A stretch of DNA of 64,000 nt from Hamiltosporidium tvaerminnensis (lineage: Eukaryota; Microsporidia; Dubosqiidae). Below the pieces are notes generated by a model that was not told where the DNA came from, ran no database searches, and saw only the letters and a program-made list of their open reading frames with translations. This document shows positions 31,502-42,025 of this stretch, one piece after another; positions within the stretch are counted from its first letter, which is position 1, and each line of letters begins with the position of its first letter. The position numbers were made by a program, and so were the translations under genes. The stretch lies in the NCBI GenBank assembly GCA_022605425.2, contig JAKIMF020000004.1, positions 1,361,501 through 1,425,500 of the forward strand. The letters run 5' to 3'.

Positions 31502-32278
31502 GTAAGGACACTTTTCATTTAAAAGAAATTCAATTTCATACTTTTTTGTCTTTTTTCTACACTCGTTTCTTATTATTGAAATAATCTTTTTTACTGGTGG
31601 AATAGAAAAATACAAAATATCAAATTCAAATAAATAAGGTTGAAATGTATCAAATGAAATATCTAAACAGTACAATAATTTATTATCTATTGATTCTGAT
31701 AAACACATTTTTAAAGTAATAGGATGTATACGCATTATAACATATACAGTATGAAGAATACTGATTGTATCTGATGTAGGTAGTAAAAGGCATAAACTAC
31801 AAAGTTTTTTGATGTAAGCTTGTACACATTTCAAAGTAGGAATGGAAGTTGAAAGAATAGTTTTAACGAAACATAAAACAGTTTCAATATCTTTTTTAAT
31901 TGTAGTTGGAGAAATAATTTGGTAAAATAATTTATAAAATTCTGAATAATTTATATTATATGTGCTCATTAGAAAGTAAAGAGACATTGCTGCATATAAA
32001 GAAGAATCATTATTTGAAACAAAATCTTTTTTAATAATTTCTAGAAATATTGTGGGATCATTTACGAGTAAGAATAGCGAATTTAAAATTTTATATAAAT
32101 CTATACGTTGAGTTGTATTTGAGTCTTTAAATATTTGTAATAAAATATTGTCTATTTCGTATTCAGCAAGAATATTTAAATCTGTATTTTTTGATATTTC
32201 TGTTATTTTTGTTAAAATTAATAATTTTTCTTCGAAATTTTTTTCCTTTAGATTTTCTAATAAACATTCTATTTCCAT
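31487..32278 (-). CDS. NOC4: Noc4-like ribosome-biogenesis protein (CBF/Mak21 family)
   Basis: Noc4 acts with Nop14 in the nucleolus in assembly and export of the 40S subunit. The 263-residue product has the CBF/Mak21 domain over about residues 90-250. Visible are SLYFLMSTYNINYSEFYKLFYQII (compare the family's 'ITKHNLDYPNFYTKLY'), LSTSIPTLKCVQAYIKKLCSLCLLLP, ILHTVYVIMRIHP, and the C-terminal FEFDILYFSIPPVKKIISII, which replaces the family's WELxxLxxHYHPxVxxxAKII. This arrangement fits Noc4 better than the longer Noc1/Noc3. It is about half the yeast length, lacking the N-terminal repeats. On its strand CCCCC lies about 11 nt before the ATG. The assignment rests on motif order, not a search. 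Confidence 0.7.
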   Translation of the reverse strand: MEIECLLENLKEKNFEEKLLILTKITEISKNTDLNILAEYEIDNILLQIFKDSNTTQRIDLYKILNSLFLLVNDPTIFLEIIKKDFVSNNDSSLYAAMSLYFLMSTYNINYSEFYKLFYQIISPTTIKKDIETVLCFVKTILSTSIPTLKCVQAYIKKLCSLCLLLPTSDTISILHTVYVIMRIHPITLKMCLSESIDNKLLYCLDISFDTFQPYLFEFDILYFSIPPVKKIISIIRNECRKKTKKYEIEFLLNEKCPYSINI

Positions 32279-32434
32279 TGTAAAAATGAGGGGGAAAGGG
32301 AAATGTGTTATAGATTGATGTTTAATATTTTCTAATAAAAAATTTTTCTTGTAAAAATTAGGAAGGAAAATGATTAAAAATGTTATAGATGATGTCTTAT
32401 ATATTAAGATGAATTTTTTTTATATTTATAGAAA
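32279..32434. other. Short AT-rich spacer
   Basis: Only the CCC signals of the NOC4-like gene are seen. Confidence 0.4.
32290..32300 (-). promoter_or_regulatory. CCC signals before the NOC4-like start
   Basis: On the minus strand CCC and CCCCC occur 11-22 nt before the ATG, the CCC-type signal of the other genes here. Confidence 0.5.
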
Positions 32435-33105
32435 GATGATGGAGGGAGGACAACCAGATAAAAAACTTTCTGCTTGGCAATATGTGTGTGAAACTGGTGT
32501 GAATATCATTGTTTAGATCTCTGTTGGGAATAAAACCACACTAAATCTTCGGTTGTTTCATGGCAGTTTGTATGAGGAGGAGAAGATCTACGAAATGCGG
32601 AAACCTTTTTTAAAAATTTATTTGTAGTTTTTTATGTAACTAGATCAGAGACCGTAGTTGGACTTATAAGTAACTATCATATAAAAGCATAGAAACCTAG
32701 CCTTGATCACTTGGGTTAGAAGACTTAGCGCCTGTGAGATATAAAAATACGAACCATTGAAAGCCGGGAGAGCTAAGTATCAGGTTATACCTGTTGGTAT
32801 GACATTGCACTGTCTAGGAGGACCCCATGTAAATCTCTGAAATATATCTTAGCTAGAAGTGTATTGGGTTCAGAAAGTGTAGAGTAAGCGGGAATGCTGG
32901 ATAGTCTTGGGGGAGCCCGGATGGCTTTGGCCTTCGATCACACCCCATGCAACGGACATTTTCGAACTCCGGGCAACCACTTCGCTCATTAATTAGGTTC
33001 TACACATCTGGTAGATGAAAGGCTTTGGGAGGTAGATATCGCAAGGGGTACCAATGAAGTGTTGGGGAAGCGTTATTTATTTTAAGCCTAGAACTGCGTG
33101 TATCT
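32435..33105 (+). repeat. Dispersed non-coding repeat, family X copy A1
   Basis: A GC-richer island without a usable frame. It aligns along its length with the reverse complement of 47757-48425. Shared blocks include AAAAACTTTCTGCTTGGCAAT, AATAAAACCACACTAAAT, GGTTGTTTCATGG, AGGTTATACCT, ATGACATTG, TATATCTTAGCTAGAAGTG, GGAATGCTGGATAGTCTTGG and CCTAGAACT. Its first ~110 nt also match 49735-49985 and 55600-55835. It may be a decayed transposon, a SINE-like element or a structured RNA gene family. Confidence 0.8.
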
Positions 33106-34360
33106 TATGAAAACAAATCTAACACATGTCACTGTTAAATAAAGATGGGATATTTATAATAAAGTTAATTTTAGAAATCATTGATATCAGAATGTATTCG
33201 TAAAATTGTATTTAAAATGTAAATAAAACCATTAAAAAAACAAAAGTCAAGAAAAATTTGTCTTTTTAGATAAATATCAACTATAGAAATTGAACAGAAC
33301 AATATCAATGAGAAGCAGAATTTAGAATAAAATAAAACCATCAAGTTATAAAATACTTCCGTATTGAGAAAAATATAAAACATAAGCTATATACCCTTTA
33401 TTCAAAGTGAATAACCGAAAAATGCTTCTCTTTTACATAAACCCAACCTAATTCATACATGCTTGCCTTGATATCAACAGTAATTAATCTATCATCTTGA
33501 ATTCATTTCTTTTACCAGCATAATTATAGCTTTTTATATTCCTATAAAGATTTTCTTGTATTTGTGTTAAATTTATATATTAAACACGCTTTTTATAAAA
33601 ATCCGCATCGAGTAAGAAGAAAATATAAGAATTGATGATTATAGTTGGATTTATTTCAATCTTAAAAAAATAAAAAATGTAAGAAAATGAATAAATCAAA
33701 TTTCAAGATGGATAGAATACATTCTTTAGACACATATCCAAATGTATAAAATTCAATAAAATGTAAATTTTATGTATTTTCTAGATTACAAATTGCCTTC
33801 TAAAAATATAATAATTTTAATATCTCCCAATATTGTTGTATAAATATACTTTTAATTCAAAAAAAAGTTTTCATTTTTAATTCTACTTTTGGTTATTACA
33901 CATATCAACGAAAATAATTAAATACTCTATTTTTAATCTTATTCAAGTTCATTCCAAATAGTTAATAAATAATTTTAATTTAATTAATATTATTAATAAA
34001 ATTAATTGTAACGAATATTTTAACTATAAATAATGAATGAATTAAGTAAACAAAAAATTTAAACATTTATCTATCAAATATAATTTAATATCTAATTATA
34101 GAAATAAATTGGTTTTTAAAATTATAATAAAATTCGAAGTATTGAAATGAATATAAAAAGAATATATACATTGAAATATTAATAAATATATTTAAATAAA
34201 AATATTTTCTAGATAATTTTTATTTAAGAAGAATAATATTATTTCCATTTCTAAATAATCGTTTTTTATAAAAAATCAACTGTATTTGGCTGCTAAATTA
34301 TATATTTTGATTTTTAAATTCTAGAAGAATTTATATACTAATTAAATCAATAACTTCATT
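33106..34360. other. AT-rich spacer, no gene seen
   Basis: About 80% A+T; the only frame over 60 codons (minus strand near 33.2 kb) is hydrophobic low-complexity without a start signal. Confidence 0.5.
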
Positions 34361-34373
34361 ATAATAAAACAAA
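34361..34373 (+). repeat. Target-site duplication, left copy (13 bp)
   Basis: ATAATAAAACAAA directly abuts the ATG of Dong copy 2 and recurs exactly at 38127-38139 after its 3' end. Confidence 0.9.
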
Positions 34374-35512
34374 ATGGGTAGAAAGAAAAATGTTAGCAGC
34401 GAAATATCGAAAAATACCAAAATAAAGGCTGCAAACGACGCTGATGAGGTGATGAAGAGTGATAGTGAGGTACAAAAATATAAGCTACACCCACCGGCGA
34501 TTTCCCTACCTTCCTCCTCCTACACAACAATAACACCTCCACCACCAAGCCAAACATGCAGTAAAATGCAAAATAGTGGGCTTGACACCTTACCTTCGCC
34601 TAATACACCAGTTCCCTCTTCGGTTGAAGTCTCTGCGTGCGAGCCATCGTACGACATGACAAGCCCCTGTACTCTAGCTATTCCGGAAGGTAACAGGCTA
34701 ATGGCATTGCGGACGATATTCGATTCCGTAACAGCCGACCCGAAGGAATGGCCTCGAATTGTTTTTTTGCAGTACAGACAAGGTTTGAAAGAATGCCAAG
34801 AAATGGCTGGACAGAGCTTCACAGGTACTATAATGAGAAATTCGGCTGCACATTAGATATCGATGCGTTTAAAAAACTCGCACAAAATGAGGCAGAAAGG
34901 GAAATAAGGCAAGAAGAGAATGAAGAGCGACGTAGAATTGCCACTTGTCTCACTGAGCCATGCCCTTTGACTGACACCACGGAGTACATAAACTTGAGAG
35001 ATGAATTTTTGAGTAAAATCAAAGAAATCTCGGGGAAGGAAATTGGAAAAGTGGTGGTCCGAACTAGAAAACATCCAAATAAATCGGTTGATAGTAAAGT
35101 TTTGGATCTCATTAATCGAGTAGTCGGTGAATATGCAGGAGCTCATGTACCTGAGTCAATTACGGAAGCCGCGTATATCATGCAAGCTGCGCAGGTATGC
35201 TATGACGAGGCAACACGTAAAGAGAAGCCTAGATCCGCTTGGAAGGAAAACATAGAAAGTAAAATTTCTAAGTTAGTACTTTCTAAAGATCTTCTCGAGA
35301 AGGCTCGTAAGCAGGAAATGCTCTCCACTTCGGAAACGAAGAGCCTTAAGAAAATCATGCGAGAGTTTAATTTAAACTTGAGCAGCGTAACTGATCTTTC
35401 TGAGGCTTTAGTTAAGAAGAATGAGTCTTTGAATGTTTACGAGAAAAAAATTACGATGCATAAAAGTAGGAAGCAATTCCGAAAAGAGAATCGTATGTTT
35501 GAGCTTTTCTGA
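34374..35512 (+). pseudogene. Dong copy 2 ORF, N-terminal domain
   Basis: Starts MGRKKNVSSEISKN and runs to residue 160; a one-base shift near 34765 moves to the 34748-35512 frame, which carries NGWTELHRYYNEKFGCTLDIDAF and the Lys/Glu-rich linker. A TGA at 35510 truncates it just before the RT region. Confidence 0.85.
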
Positions 35513-35557
35513 GGTCGATTTTATCGTGGGTTATCTGAGCGTGTAGAAATTGAGCAT

Positions 35558-36202
35558 GTGGTTAGCCGTGATGAAATTGTGAGTTTTTGGTCTACAATGT
35601 GGAACAAAAATGATGACACAGTCACGTACGATGATTATTTGATTCCATTTGTATCAGATAATCATCCGACCACGTTTCCTTCACTTGATGAATTTGTAAA
35701 TATTATTAATTGGCTTCCCAATTGGAAAGCTGCTGGAATTGATGGTATTTACAATTTTTTCATTAAGAAACTTACAACTCTTCACAAATATCTTTATGAT
35801 ATTGTGAAAGTTATATGTTTAGAAGGAACACCTCAAGCTGATTGGTTTTACTGCGGGCTTACGTATTTGATACCGAAAGGAATTCCACGAAGAGGCTCTG
35901 ACTACAGGCCAATCAATTGTATGTCCAACCTCTATAAGTTAACGACAAAGTGTGTAACGAAAGTCGTTCAACTTGAAGTGGAAAGGCGAGGGTTGCTTGC
36001 AGAGAACCAATTAGGGGCGGTAAGAGGTGTGCAGGGAGCGAAAGAGCAGGCTCTACTGAATATTGCCTTAAATAAAGAGTATGGAAATAATCTTAAGGCA
36101 ACATGGATTGATGTTAAAAAAGCTTATGATTCAATAGATCATGCTTATTTAACTCAATGCATTGAAACCTTTATTTACCTGATTGGATCTGAAATTTATT
36201 AA
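35558..36202 (+). pseudogene. Dong copy 2 ORF, reverse transcriptase (5' part)
   Basis: Open for 214 codons with IINWLPNWKAAGIDGIYNFFI, GLTYLIPKGIPRRGSDYRPI and ATWIDVKKAYDSIDH. It is cut off by a frameshift near 36170, before GILQGDSLS. The catalytic FIDDLKL survives in another frame at about 36400. Confidence 0.9.
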
Positions 36203-38024
36203 GGTAATTATATCAAAATGGAAAATTGATATATCAGTAGGGCCTGAAAAATCATGAGCAAGAAGATTGATGGGGATTCTACAGGGATGTCTGTCCTTTT
36301 GTTATTTGTGTTGTGTATGGATCCATTAGCCGAAGCTTAATGAAAATACCAAAGTGACAGTACAAACGATGCGAATCCCATTCTACTAATCATCTCTTGT
36401 TTATTGATGATCTTAAGCTCCTTGCAAAGACAGCTCCCATTGAGTGCTATGACGGCGGGCGGAATTTTAGAGGTGTTGGCTTAGAGATTAACAAAGAGAA
36501 GTCAGCCAAACATGATACGTGTTGTGAAGATACTGCTACTCTTCTAGAAGGTGTTAATGTTTACAAATATCTAGGAATAATAGAAGATAGCAGAGTAATT
36601 CCAACACGTAGCTCATTTGAAGAAGTACAGAGCAAACTTATATCAAGAGTTGAAAGACTTTGTCACACTAGATTAAATGCAAAATTTATTTTTGAATCAA
36701 TCAACATGCGATATCGTTAATCACTATCACTGGGTACTTCGACTTGAACCGGCTGACTTCTCTAAGTTAGATGATGCACTGCGTGCGGTGTATGTGAAAA
36801 ATAAAATACATCTCCGCCCAGGATGTAAAGAGCGTTTATACCTTCCTAGAACAGAACTTGGAAGAGGTCTACATAGTGTTGAGTTGCGAAGCGAACATAT
36901 GCTTCTGCAACTCTTGGATTGTCTGGAAAAAAGTAAAGAAATATCAACTAGACGGCAGCAATCCTCAAGGTGGAGAATAATAATAAAACCCATCTTGCAC
37001 TAATAAAAGGCTTCTTAAAGTAAGTACAGGTTGGTGAAGAAGTCACTAAGAAAGTTTAGAAGAAGCTCAACTTGCAAAATTATATAACGAAATAGAAAAC
37101 GAAACTCCATTCAAAGTTATATAATGCAAGGAAAATGAGCTTGTGAGTGTTAGTGACTCTTCAAGGTGGCTAAAGAGGAAATATTAGGCCACAAATGAAT
37201 CTGTGTTCTGCTATATCCAGGATAGAAATGTATTCTGGGGCAGATGGTGTGTGTCAACATTGCGGGAAGTCTGGTAAGACTGTAGATCATCTAGCAACTC
37301 GATGTGAAAAAATGCTAGGCCATGATTACACTAGACGGCATAATGAAGGGGTAAGATGCATACACCTACTTCTTCTAAATAGATATAAGTTTAAGTCCTC
37401 AAAACGAATTAGGAGTCACTCAGTTCAAGAAATTCTTGATAATGAGTATGCAGAGATAAGAGGGACACTAGAATTAAAACTGATGTTAAAATTCGGAATA
37501 ATAGACCCAATATATTTATTTTAGATAAGAAGAAGAATAAGATAACACTTATTGAAGTAGGAATCACTTCCCAAGATTCACTTCAAATAGTTGAAACTGA
37601 AAAACTTAGGAAGTATGACCTGCTAGCCAATGAGTTGGGCCTTATTTATAGGTGTAGTGTTGAGATAATCCCTTATGTGATGACCTGGGACGGTATTGTG
37701 ACAAAATACCATAAATCTTATCTTAAAAGACTAGAAATACCCATGAATGTAGAGGCATACATTCAGTCTATAGTACTTAAGAAAACAGTCGAAACAATTT
37801 CCTTTGATCGACGAAGAGGACTTGAGTCAGGACTAAATGCCGAAGAGAGCTGGGAGAGAGCGTCAATGGGTGTTATTATGAGATCAGAGATGCATGAGGA
37901 ACCAATACCCCCTTTAAAAGAAGTGAAAAGAGAGGAAGATGGTGTTAAAACTTTAAAACCAAAAAATAATACACCCCTCATTTCACAAGGAGGAACCACT
38001 TTGGAGGAACCGACCAATAACTAA
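36203..38024 (+). pseudogene. Dong copy 2 ORF, indel-rich remainder and endonuclease
   Basis: Pieces 36397-36720, 36677-37003, 37195-37524 and 37635-38024 lie in shifting frames. The Cys/His cluster is intact here (CQHCGKSGKTVDHLATRC). The endonuclease core reads RPN where copy 1 has RPD, so a catalytic Asp is lost. Most one-base losses fall between 36.2 and 37.2 kb. Confidence 0.85.
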
Positions 38025-38126
38025 ATGAAGAGTCGGATTTGGAAGAAGAGACAATAGTGGTTAAAGAGGTAGAAGAAAACATATAAAAATGTTAAAATAT
38101 TTTAACCCAGAATTTTATTAAATAAA

Positions 38127-38139
38127 ATAATAAAACAAA
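38127..38139 (+). repeat. Target-site duplication, right copy (13 bp)
   Basis: ATAATAAAACAAA, identical to 34361-34373. Confidence 0.9.
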
Positions 38140-38327
38140 TAATTAAAATAACTAATATAGTTAATTTATAGAATCACTAATGGTATTAATTGTGAATAAA
38201 AATTAATTCTATGAATATAATTAATTTAACTACAATATAAATATATTCTTATGATATAACAATATTATATTTAATTTAATTAATGTAAATGTATTATTAG
38301 TATAAATTCTTTATAAATATATTCTTT

Positions 38328-38701
38328 ATGATTATGAAATTCTTTATTTTATTATTTTTTACTTTTACAGACACACTGTCTTCTACTTCAGAATATATTA
38401 CAATCAATATATTCAGTAAATCTAAAAAAATAAAAAACCAGAGAAAATTAAAAATAATCTAGGTGACAAAGAAGAAGATAGGTATAAAGATAAGCATGTA
38501 AACGTGTATGAAGATAAATATAGAGATAATATAGGTGACAAAGAAGAAGATAGGTATAAAGATATTTATAGAAGCGAATTAGAGAAAAAAGAAATTCAAT
38601 TACCTAAATTAATATGTAAAAAACAAGAAAATTTTTTTACCAATAAAAAACAACAAAAATTAATCTTTCATTTCCATCCGTTTATTCCTCAACCAAAGTA
38701 G
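38328..38701 (+). pseudogene. Putative small secreted protein split by an A-run frameshift
   Basis: From the ATG at 38328 (or 38334) a frame encodes a signal-peptide-like start (MKFFILLFFTFTDTLSS) and then stops at 38460. The overlapping frame from about 38426 to 38701 continues with a charged repeat (GDKEEDRYKD twice, from a DNA repeat at 38462 and 38534) and ends IFHFHPFIPQPK. One extra base in the A7 run at 38424-38430 would join them into a ~124-residue product. No CCC signal and no family recognised, so it may also be chance. Confidence 0.4.
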
Positions 38702-38727
38702 AAAATTATAAAATAATCAAAACAAAA

Positions 38728-38985
38728 ATGAAATTTTTATTAAAAATAATCATTGAAAAATATTTTACAGTTAAAATACGAATTAAAGAAATATTTAAGC
38801 TCAAAGAAGAGTGTAAACATCATCTATTACAATTAATTTCAAATATTAGAAAAGAATTAATAGCAATGCGTGTATTTGTAAACTCAACCAAAATATTTAA
38901 TTACTACAATAATTATAAAATATTTATTTCATTAGTAAATAAAGTTGACAGTAAAATAAGAAGAATAGAAAAAATTATAGGTTAA
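38728..38985 (+). CDS. Small basic helical protein, function unknown
   Basis: The 85 residues are Lys/Ile-rich and helical (IKEIFKLKEECKHHLLQLISNIRKELIAMR). It starts 27 nt after the preceding frame ends and converges on RPT2. No CCC signal precedes it. It could instead be chance in A-rich DNA. Confidence 0.35.
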   Translation: MKFLLKIIIEKYFTVKIRIKEIFKLKEECKHHLLQLISNIRKELIAMRVFVNSTKIFNYYNNYKIFISLVNKVDSKIRRIEKIIG

Positions 38986-38989
38986 TTTC

Positions 38990-39399
38990 TTTTTTTTCAA
39001 ATATTAAAAATACTTTTATTTTTTATAAAAGATATTCTGCTTACAAATTTCAAAATCTATTTCTTAAAAAACCTCAATAGAAATTACAGGTAAACTAAAC
39101 TACAAATAAGAAATTACATAATAAAAATAAAAATTACATTTAAACTAAACTACAAATAAGAAATAAAAATAAAAAAGAAAAAAATCTAAAAAATAAAAAT
39201 TACAAAAATCTAAAAATACAAAGAAATTACAAAAATCTAAAAATAAATACCAAGAAATTACAAAAATCTAAAAATACAAATAAATACAAAGAAATACCGA
39301 GAAATACAAACAAATATACAGAGAAATACAAAAATCTATAAATAAATACCAAGAAAACACAAGAAATACAAAAAAAATTATTTGCATAAAACTTTACCA
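38990..39399. repeat. A-rich short tandem repeats at the 3' side of RPT2
   Basis: Imperfect units of about 30 bp combining AAATTACAAAAATCTAAAAAT and AAATACAAAGAAAT fill the spacer. No gene. Confidence 0.75.
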
Positions 39400-40683
39400 C
39401 TAAGAATATAAACCAGCTGGAAGTCCTCCTTGTTTAGAAAACAGAACTTTGTCTTTTGCCTTCGATAAATCACACATTCTAACATCTTTTCTACGTTCTC
39501 TCAATGCAAACATACCAGCCTCAGAACAAATAGCTTTAATATCAGCACCACTCAATTCATCCTTACTAGTAATAAGAATATCTAAATCAACATCTGGATC
39601 AAGATTCATTTTAGAAGTATGAATTCTAAATATTTTACGTTTGGTTGCTACATCAGGAAGACCAAATTCTATTTTACGATCAATTCTACCTGGTCTAATC
39701 AAAGCAGGATCTAATACTTCTATTCTGTTAGTAGCCATTATAACTTTTATATCATTTCTTTTATCAAATCCATCCAATTGATTTAAAAGTTCGAGCATTG
39801 TTCTTTGTATTTCTCGTTGTGCTCCTGAAGTAGAATCGTATCTTTTCTGTCCGATGGCATCTATTTCGTCAATGAAAATTATTGAAGGGGCATGAAGATC
39901 AGCCATCTTAAATATTTCTCTTACCAGTTTAGGACCGTCACCTAAATATTTCTGTATCAGTTCTGAACCAACTATTCTTAAAAATGTGGCACTTGTTTGA
40001 TTTGCCACTGCTTTTGCAAGTAAAGTTTTTCCAGTTCCTGGAAGTCCATATAGTATAACACCTTTAGGTGGTTTAATTCCCATTTCTTCAAATATTTCAG
40101 GATTTGTCAGTGGAAGTTCAACACTTTCTTTAATTTCCTGTATTTGTGTTTCTAAACCACCCACATCCTGATACGTCTCTGTAGGTGCCTTTTCTAATTT
40201 CATTACACTTACCAAAGGATCAGTTTCTCCTTCCAACACACCAACCACACTATTATCTTTATAATTTAAAAGAACTGTACAGCCAGGTTCAAGAGCATCT
40301 TTATCTACAAAAGACATAATAGAAACATAATACTCAGGTCCCATTCCTGTACTGACAATAGCATGATTATCATCAATAAATTCTTCTAAAGTACCTACAG
40401 ACATAGGACTACCTCTCATCTGATCAACAATAAGTTTTTCTGTACTAAATTGTACATTTTGCTCAAGTTTTTCTTCCTGTAAAGAAAGTATCTCATCTTC
40501 CATACAAAGATACTCATACATCTTCATAAGTTTTAAATGTTTCAGTTTACATTTTATTGCTGGATTTACTTGTGGAAGTTTTGTTGTTGTTTTACTGTCT
40601 CTTACTCTTTTCTTTCTTCTAAGGTTTAAAGAAGTTGTGTCTAAATCTTTTTTAGAAGAAATGTTTGAATTGTTTTGACCCAT
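39400..40683 (-). CDS. RPT2: 26S proteasome regulatory subunit 4 (Rpt2), AAA+ ATPase
   Basis: One of the six ATPases of the 19S base that unfold substrates and open the 20S gate. The 427-residue product is full length. It starts MGQNNSN, which keeps the N-terminal Gly of Rpt2's myristoylation signal. An N-terminal coiled coil (about 45-85) and an OB domain (about 95-165) follow. The AAA+ core has Walker A GLPGTGKT at 213-220, Walker B IIFIDEID at 268-275, and the second region of homology [22 protein letters not shown]. It ends GLYS: Leu-Tyr-X still fits the HbYX gate-opening motif, though the usual last residue is Leu. On its strand CCCC lies 10 nt before the ATG. Its leader is tandemly repeated, and TAF10 diverges upstream. 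Confidence 0.97.
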   Translation of the reverse strand: MGQNNSNISSKKDLDTTSLNLRRKKRVRDSKTTTKLPQVNPAIKCKLKHLKLMKMYEYLCMEDEILSLQEEKLEQNVQFSTEKLIVDQMRGSPMSVGTLEEFIDDNHAIVSTGMGPEYYVSIMSFVDKDALEPGCTVLLNYKDNSVVGVLEGETDPLVSVMKLEKAPTETYQDVGGLETQIQEIKESVELPLTNPEIFEEMGIKPPKGVILYGLPGTGKTLLAKAVANQTSATFLRIVGSELIQKYLGDGPKLVREIFKMADLHAPSIIFIDEIDAIGQKRYDSTSGAQREIQRTMLELLNQLDGFDKRNDIKVIMATNRIEVLDPALIRPGRIDRKIEFGLPDVATKRKIFRIHTSKMNLDPDVDLDILITSKDELSGADIKAICSEAGMFALRERRKDVRMCDLSKAKDKVLFSKQGGLPAGLYS

Positions 40684-41040
40684 TTTTTTTTAGGGGTAAA
40701 GAAATGTTTACTAGAAAATAAGAAAATATATTTGTGAAGTGGATTTAATGATTTAAATGAAAATGTGAGGGGGTAAAGAAATATGTTTACTAGAAAATAA
40801 GAAAATATATTTGTGAAGTGGATTTAATGATTTAAATAAATGTGAAGGGGTAAAGAAATATGTTTACTAGAAAATAAGAAAATATATTTGTGAAGTGGAT
40901 TTAAGGATTTAAATGAAAATGTGAGGGGGTAAAGATATGTTTACTAGAAAATAAGAAAATATGTTTAGTTTAAGGACTTAAATGAATATGTGAGGGGGTA
41001 AAGATATGTTTAGAGACTAAAAGAAATATGTTTAGAGGGT
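40684..41040 (-). repeat. Tandemly repeated RPT2 leader with multiplied CCC signals
   Basis: Units of about 77 bp, each with a GGGG(G) run (CCCC on the gene strand) followed by TAAAGAAATATGTTTACTAG. The runs fall at 40693, 40769, 40847, 40925 and 40994. Only the first is adjacent to the RPT2 start. The other units carry ATG-like words but no long frame. Confidence 0.92.
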
Positions 41041-41269
41041 AAAGGAATTTAGGAGAAGTAAAGAAATTTAGGGAAGTAAAAGAAATTTAAGATTAATAAA
41101 TATTTTTTATATTTTAATTCTTTTAATGATTAAATAATTTGTTTTTAATAGTAAGTTATTATAGTAAATGTTTTATTGCTTTTTCAATTAAATTTTCACA
41201 TAAAAATATTTCATTGTATACCTCTCTTGTTTTTCTTATATTTTTCTATATATTTTTTATAATATTTCT

Positions 41270-41660
41270 TATTATAGTTTCTATGATTTTTCTTTATTAT
41301 AGTTTCTTATATTTTCTATTATAGTTTCTTATATTTCTTATATTTCTTATTATAGTTTCTATGATTTTTTTCTCGTACTAATATATTTTTTTTCTAATAA
41401 AATATTCTCACAAAACAAATTTTTTTTTCTCTTACCAATGTATTTTTTTTTCTCTTACTAATATATTTTTTTTCTAATAAAATATTCTCACAAAACAAAT
41501 TTTTTTTTCTCTTACCAATGTATTTTTTTTTTCTCGTACTAATATATTTTTTTTCTAATAAAATATTCTAACAAAACAAATTTTTTTTTTCTCTTACCAA
41601 TGTATTTTTTTTTTCTAATAAAATATTCTCACAAAACAAATTTTTTTTTTCTATTACGAA
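41270..41660 (+). repeat. T-rich tandem repeats upstream of TAF10
   Basis: TATTATAGTTTCTTATATTT repeats (41270-41360) are followed by units of 60-81 bp containing CTAATAAAATATTCTCACAA and TTTTCTCTTACCAATGTA. The ACAAAACAAA word falls at 41410, 41490, 41571 and 41631. Confidence 0.85.
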
Positions 41661-41685
41661 TATTTTTTATAATTTCCTTTTTAAT

Positions 41686-41689
41686 CCCC
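41686..41689 (+). promoter_or_regulatory. CCCC start-proximal signal of TAF10
   Basis: TAATCCCCTAAAAAAAAATG: CCCC 9 nt before the ATG at 41699, almost the same leader as RPT2. Confidence 0.65.
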
Positions 41690-41698
41690 TAAAAAAAA

Positions 41699-42025
41699 AT
41701 GGATGATGAATCGTTTAATAAATTTAAAGAAAATCTTGAAGAATTTACACCTTTAATTCCAGATGTAGTAATAGATCATTTTTTAGAGAGAAGTGGTATT
41801 GAGCATTGTGATGAAAATGTACGAAAAATGATATCTTTAATGACACAAAAATTTATTACTGATATATCTACTTCTTCATTTCAATACCATAAAATTAATC
41901 AAAAAGCAGCATCTAAAGATAAAAGAATTCCTAAAGAAAAGAAACCTACATTACAGGTTGCTGATTTGGAAAAAGCGTTAGAAGAACAGGGTATTAATAT
42001 ATCACGTCCTTATTATTTTATGTAG
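41699..42025 (+). CDS. TAF10: TFIID/SAGA subunit TAF10
   Basis: Histone-fold subunit shared by TFIID and SAGA that helps form the RNA polymerase II preinitiation complex in the nucleus. The 108 residues are essentially just the conserved domain: LEEFTPLIPDVVIDHFLERSGI, VRKMISLMTQKFITDISTSSFQYHKI, a short Lys-rich loop, then LQVADLEKALEEQGINISRPYYFM, matching the TAF10 C-terminal 'L.MEDL..AL.EYGIN..+PYY'. The N-terminal extension of fungal TAF10 is missing, as in a reduced genome. It shares a ~1-kb divergent upstream region with RPT2; both flanks are tandem repeats. Confidence 0.92.
   Translation: MDDESFNKFKENLEEFTPLIPDVVIDHFLERSGIEHCDENVRKMISLMTQKFITDISTSSFQYHKINQKAASKDKRIPKEKKPTLQVADLEKALEEQGINISRPYYFM

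Larger units (their letters stand above)
34374..38126 (+). mobile_element. Dong/R4-type non-LTR retrotransposon, copy 2 (full length, frame-broken)
   Basis: Bounded by a perfect 13-bp target-site duplication, so the 3753-bp element runs exactly from its ATG (no 5' leader) to TTATTAAATAAA. The order is N-terminal domain, reverse transcriptase, Cys/His cluster and C-terminal restriction-like endonuclease. The TAATAA content of the target resembles the TAA-rich targets reported for Dong, and 13 bp is the duplication reported for the related R4. The ORF is broken by several indels, most of them clustered at 36.2-37.2 kb, and the endonuclease has lost a catalytic residue. It cannot be autonomous as read. 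Confidence 0.95.

Noticed and set aside
32435-33105. Ribosomal RNA or tRNA genes
   Set aside because: GC-richer, but I find no rRNA core sequences and no tRNA box A/B pair or cloverleaf.
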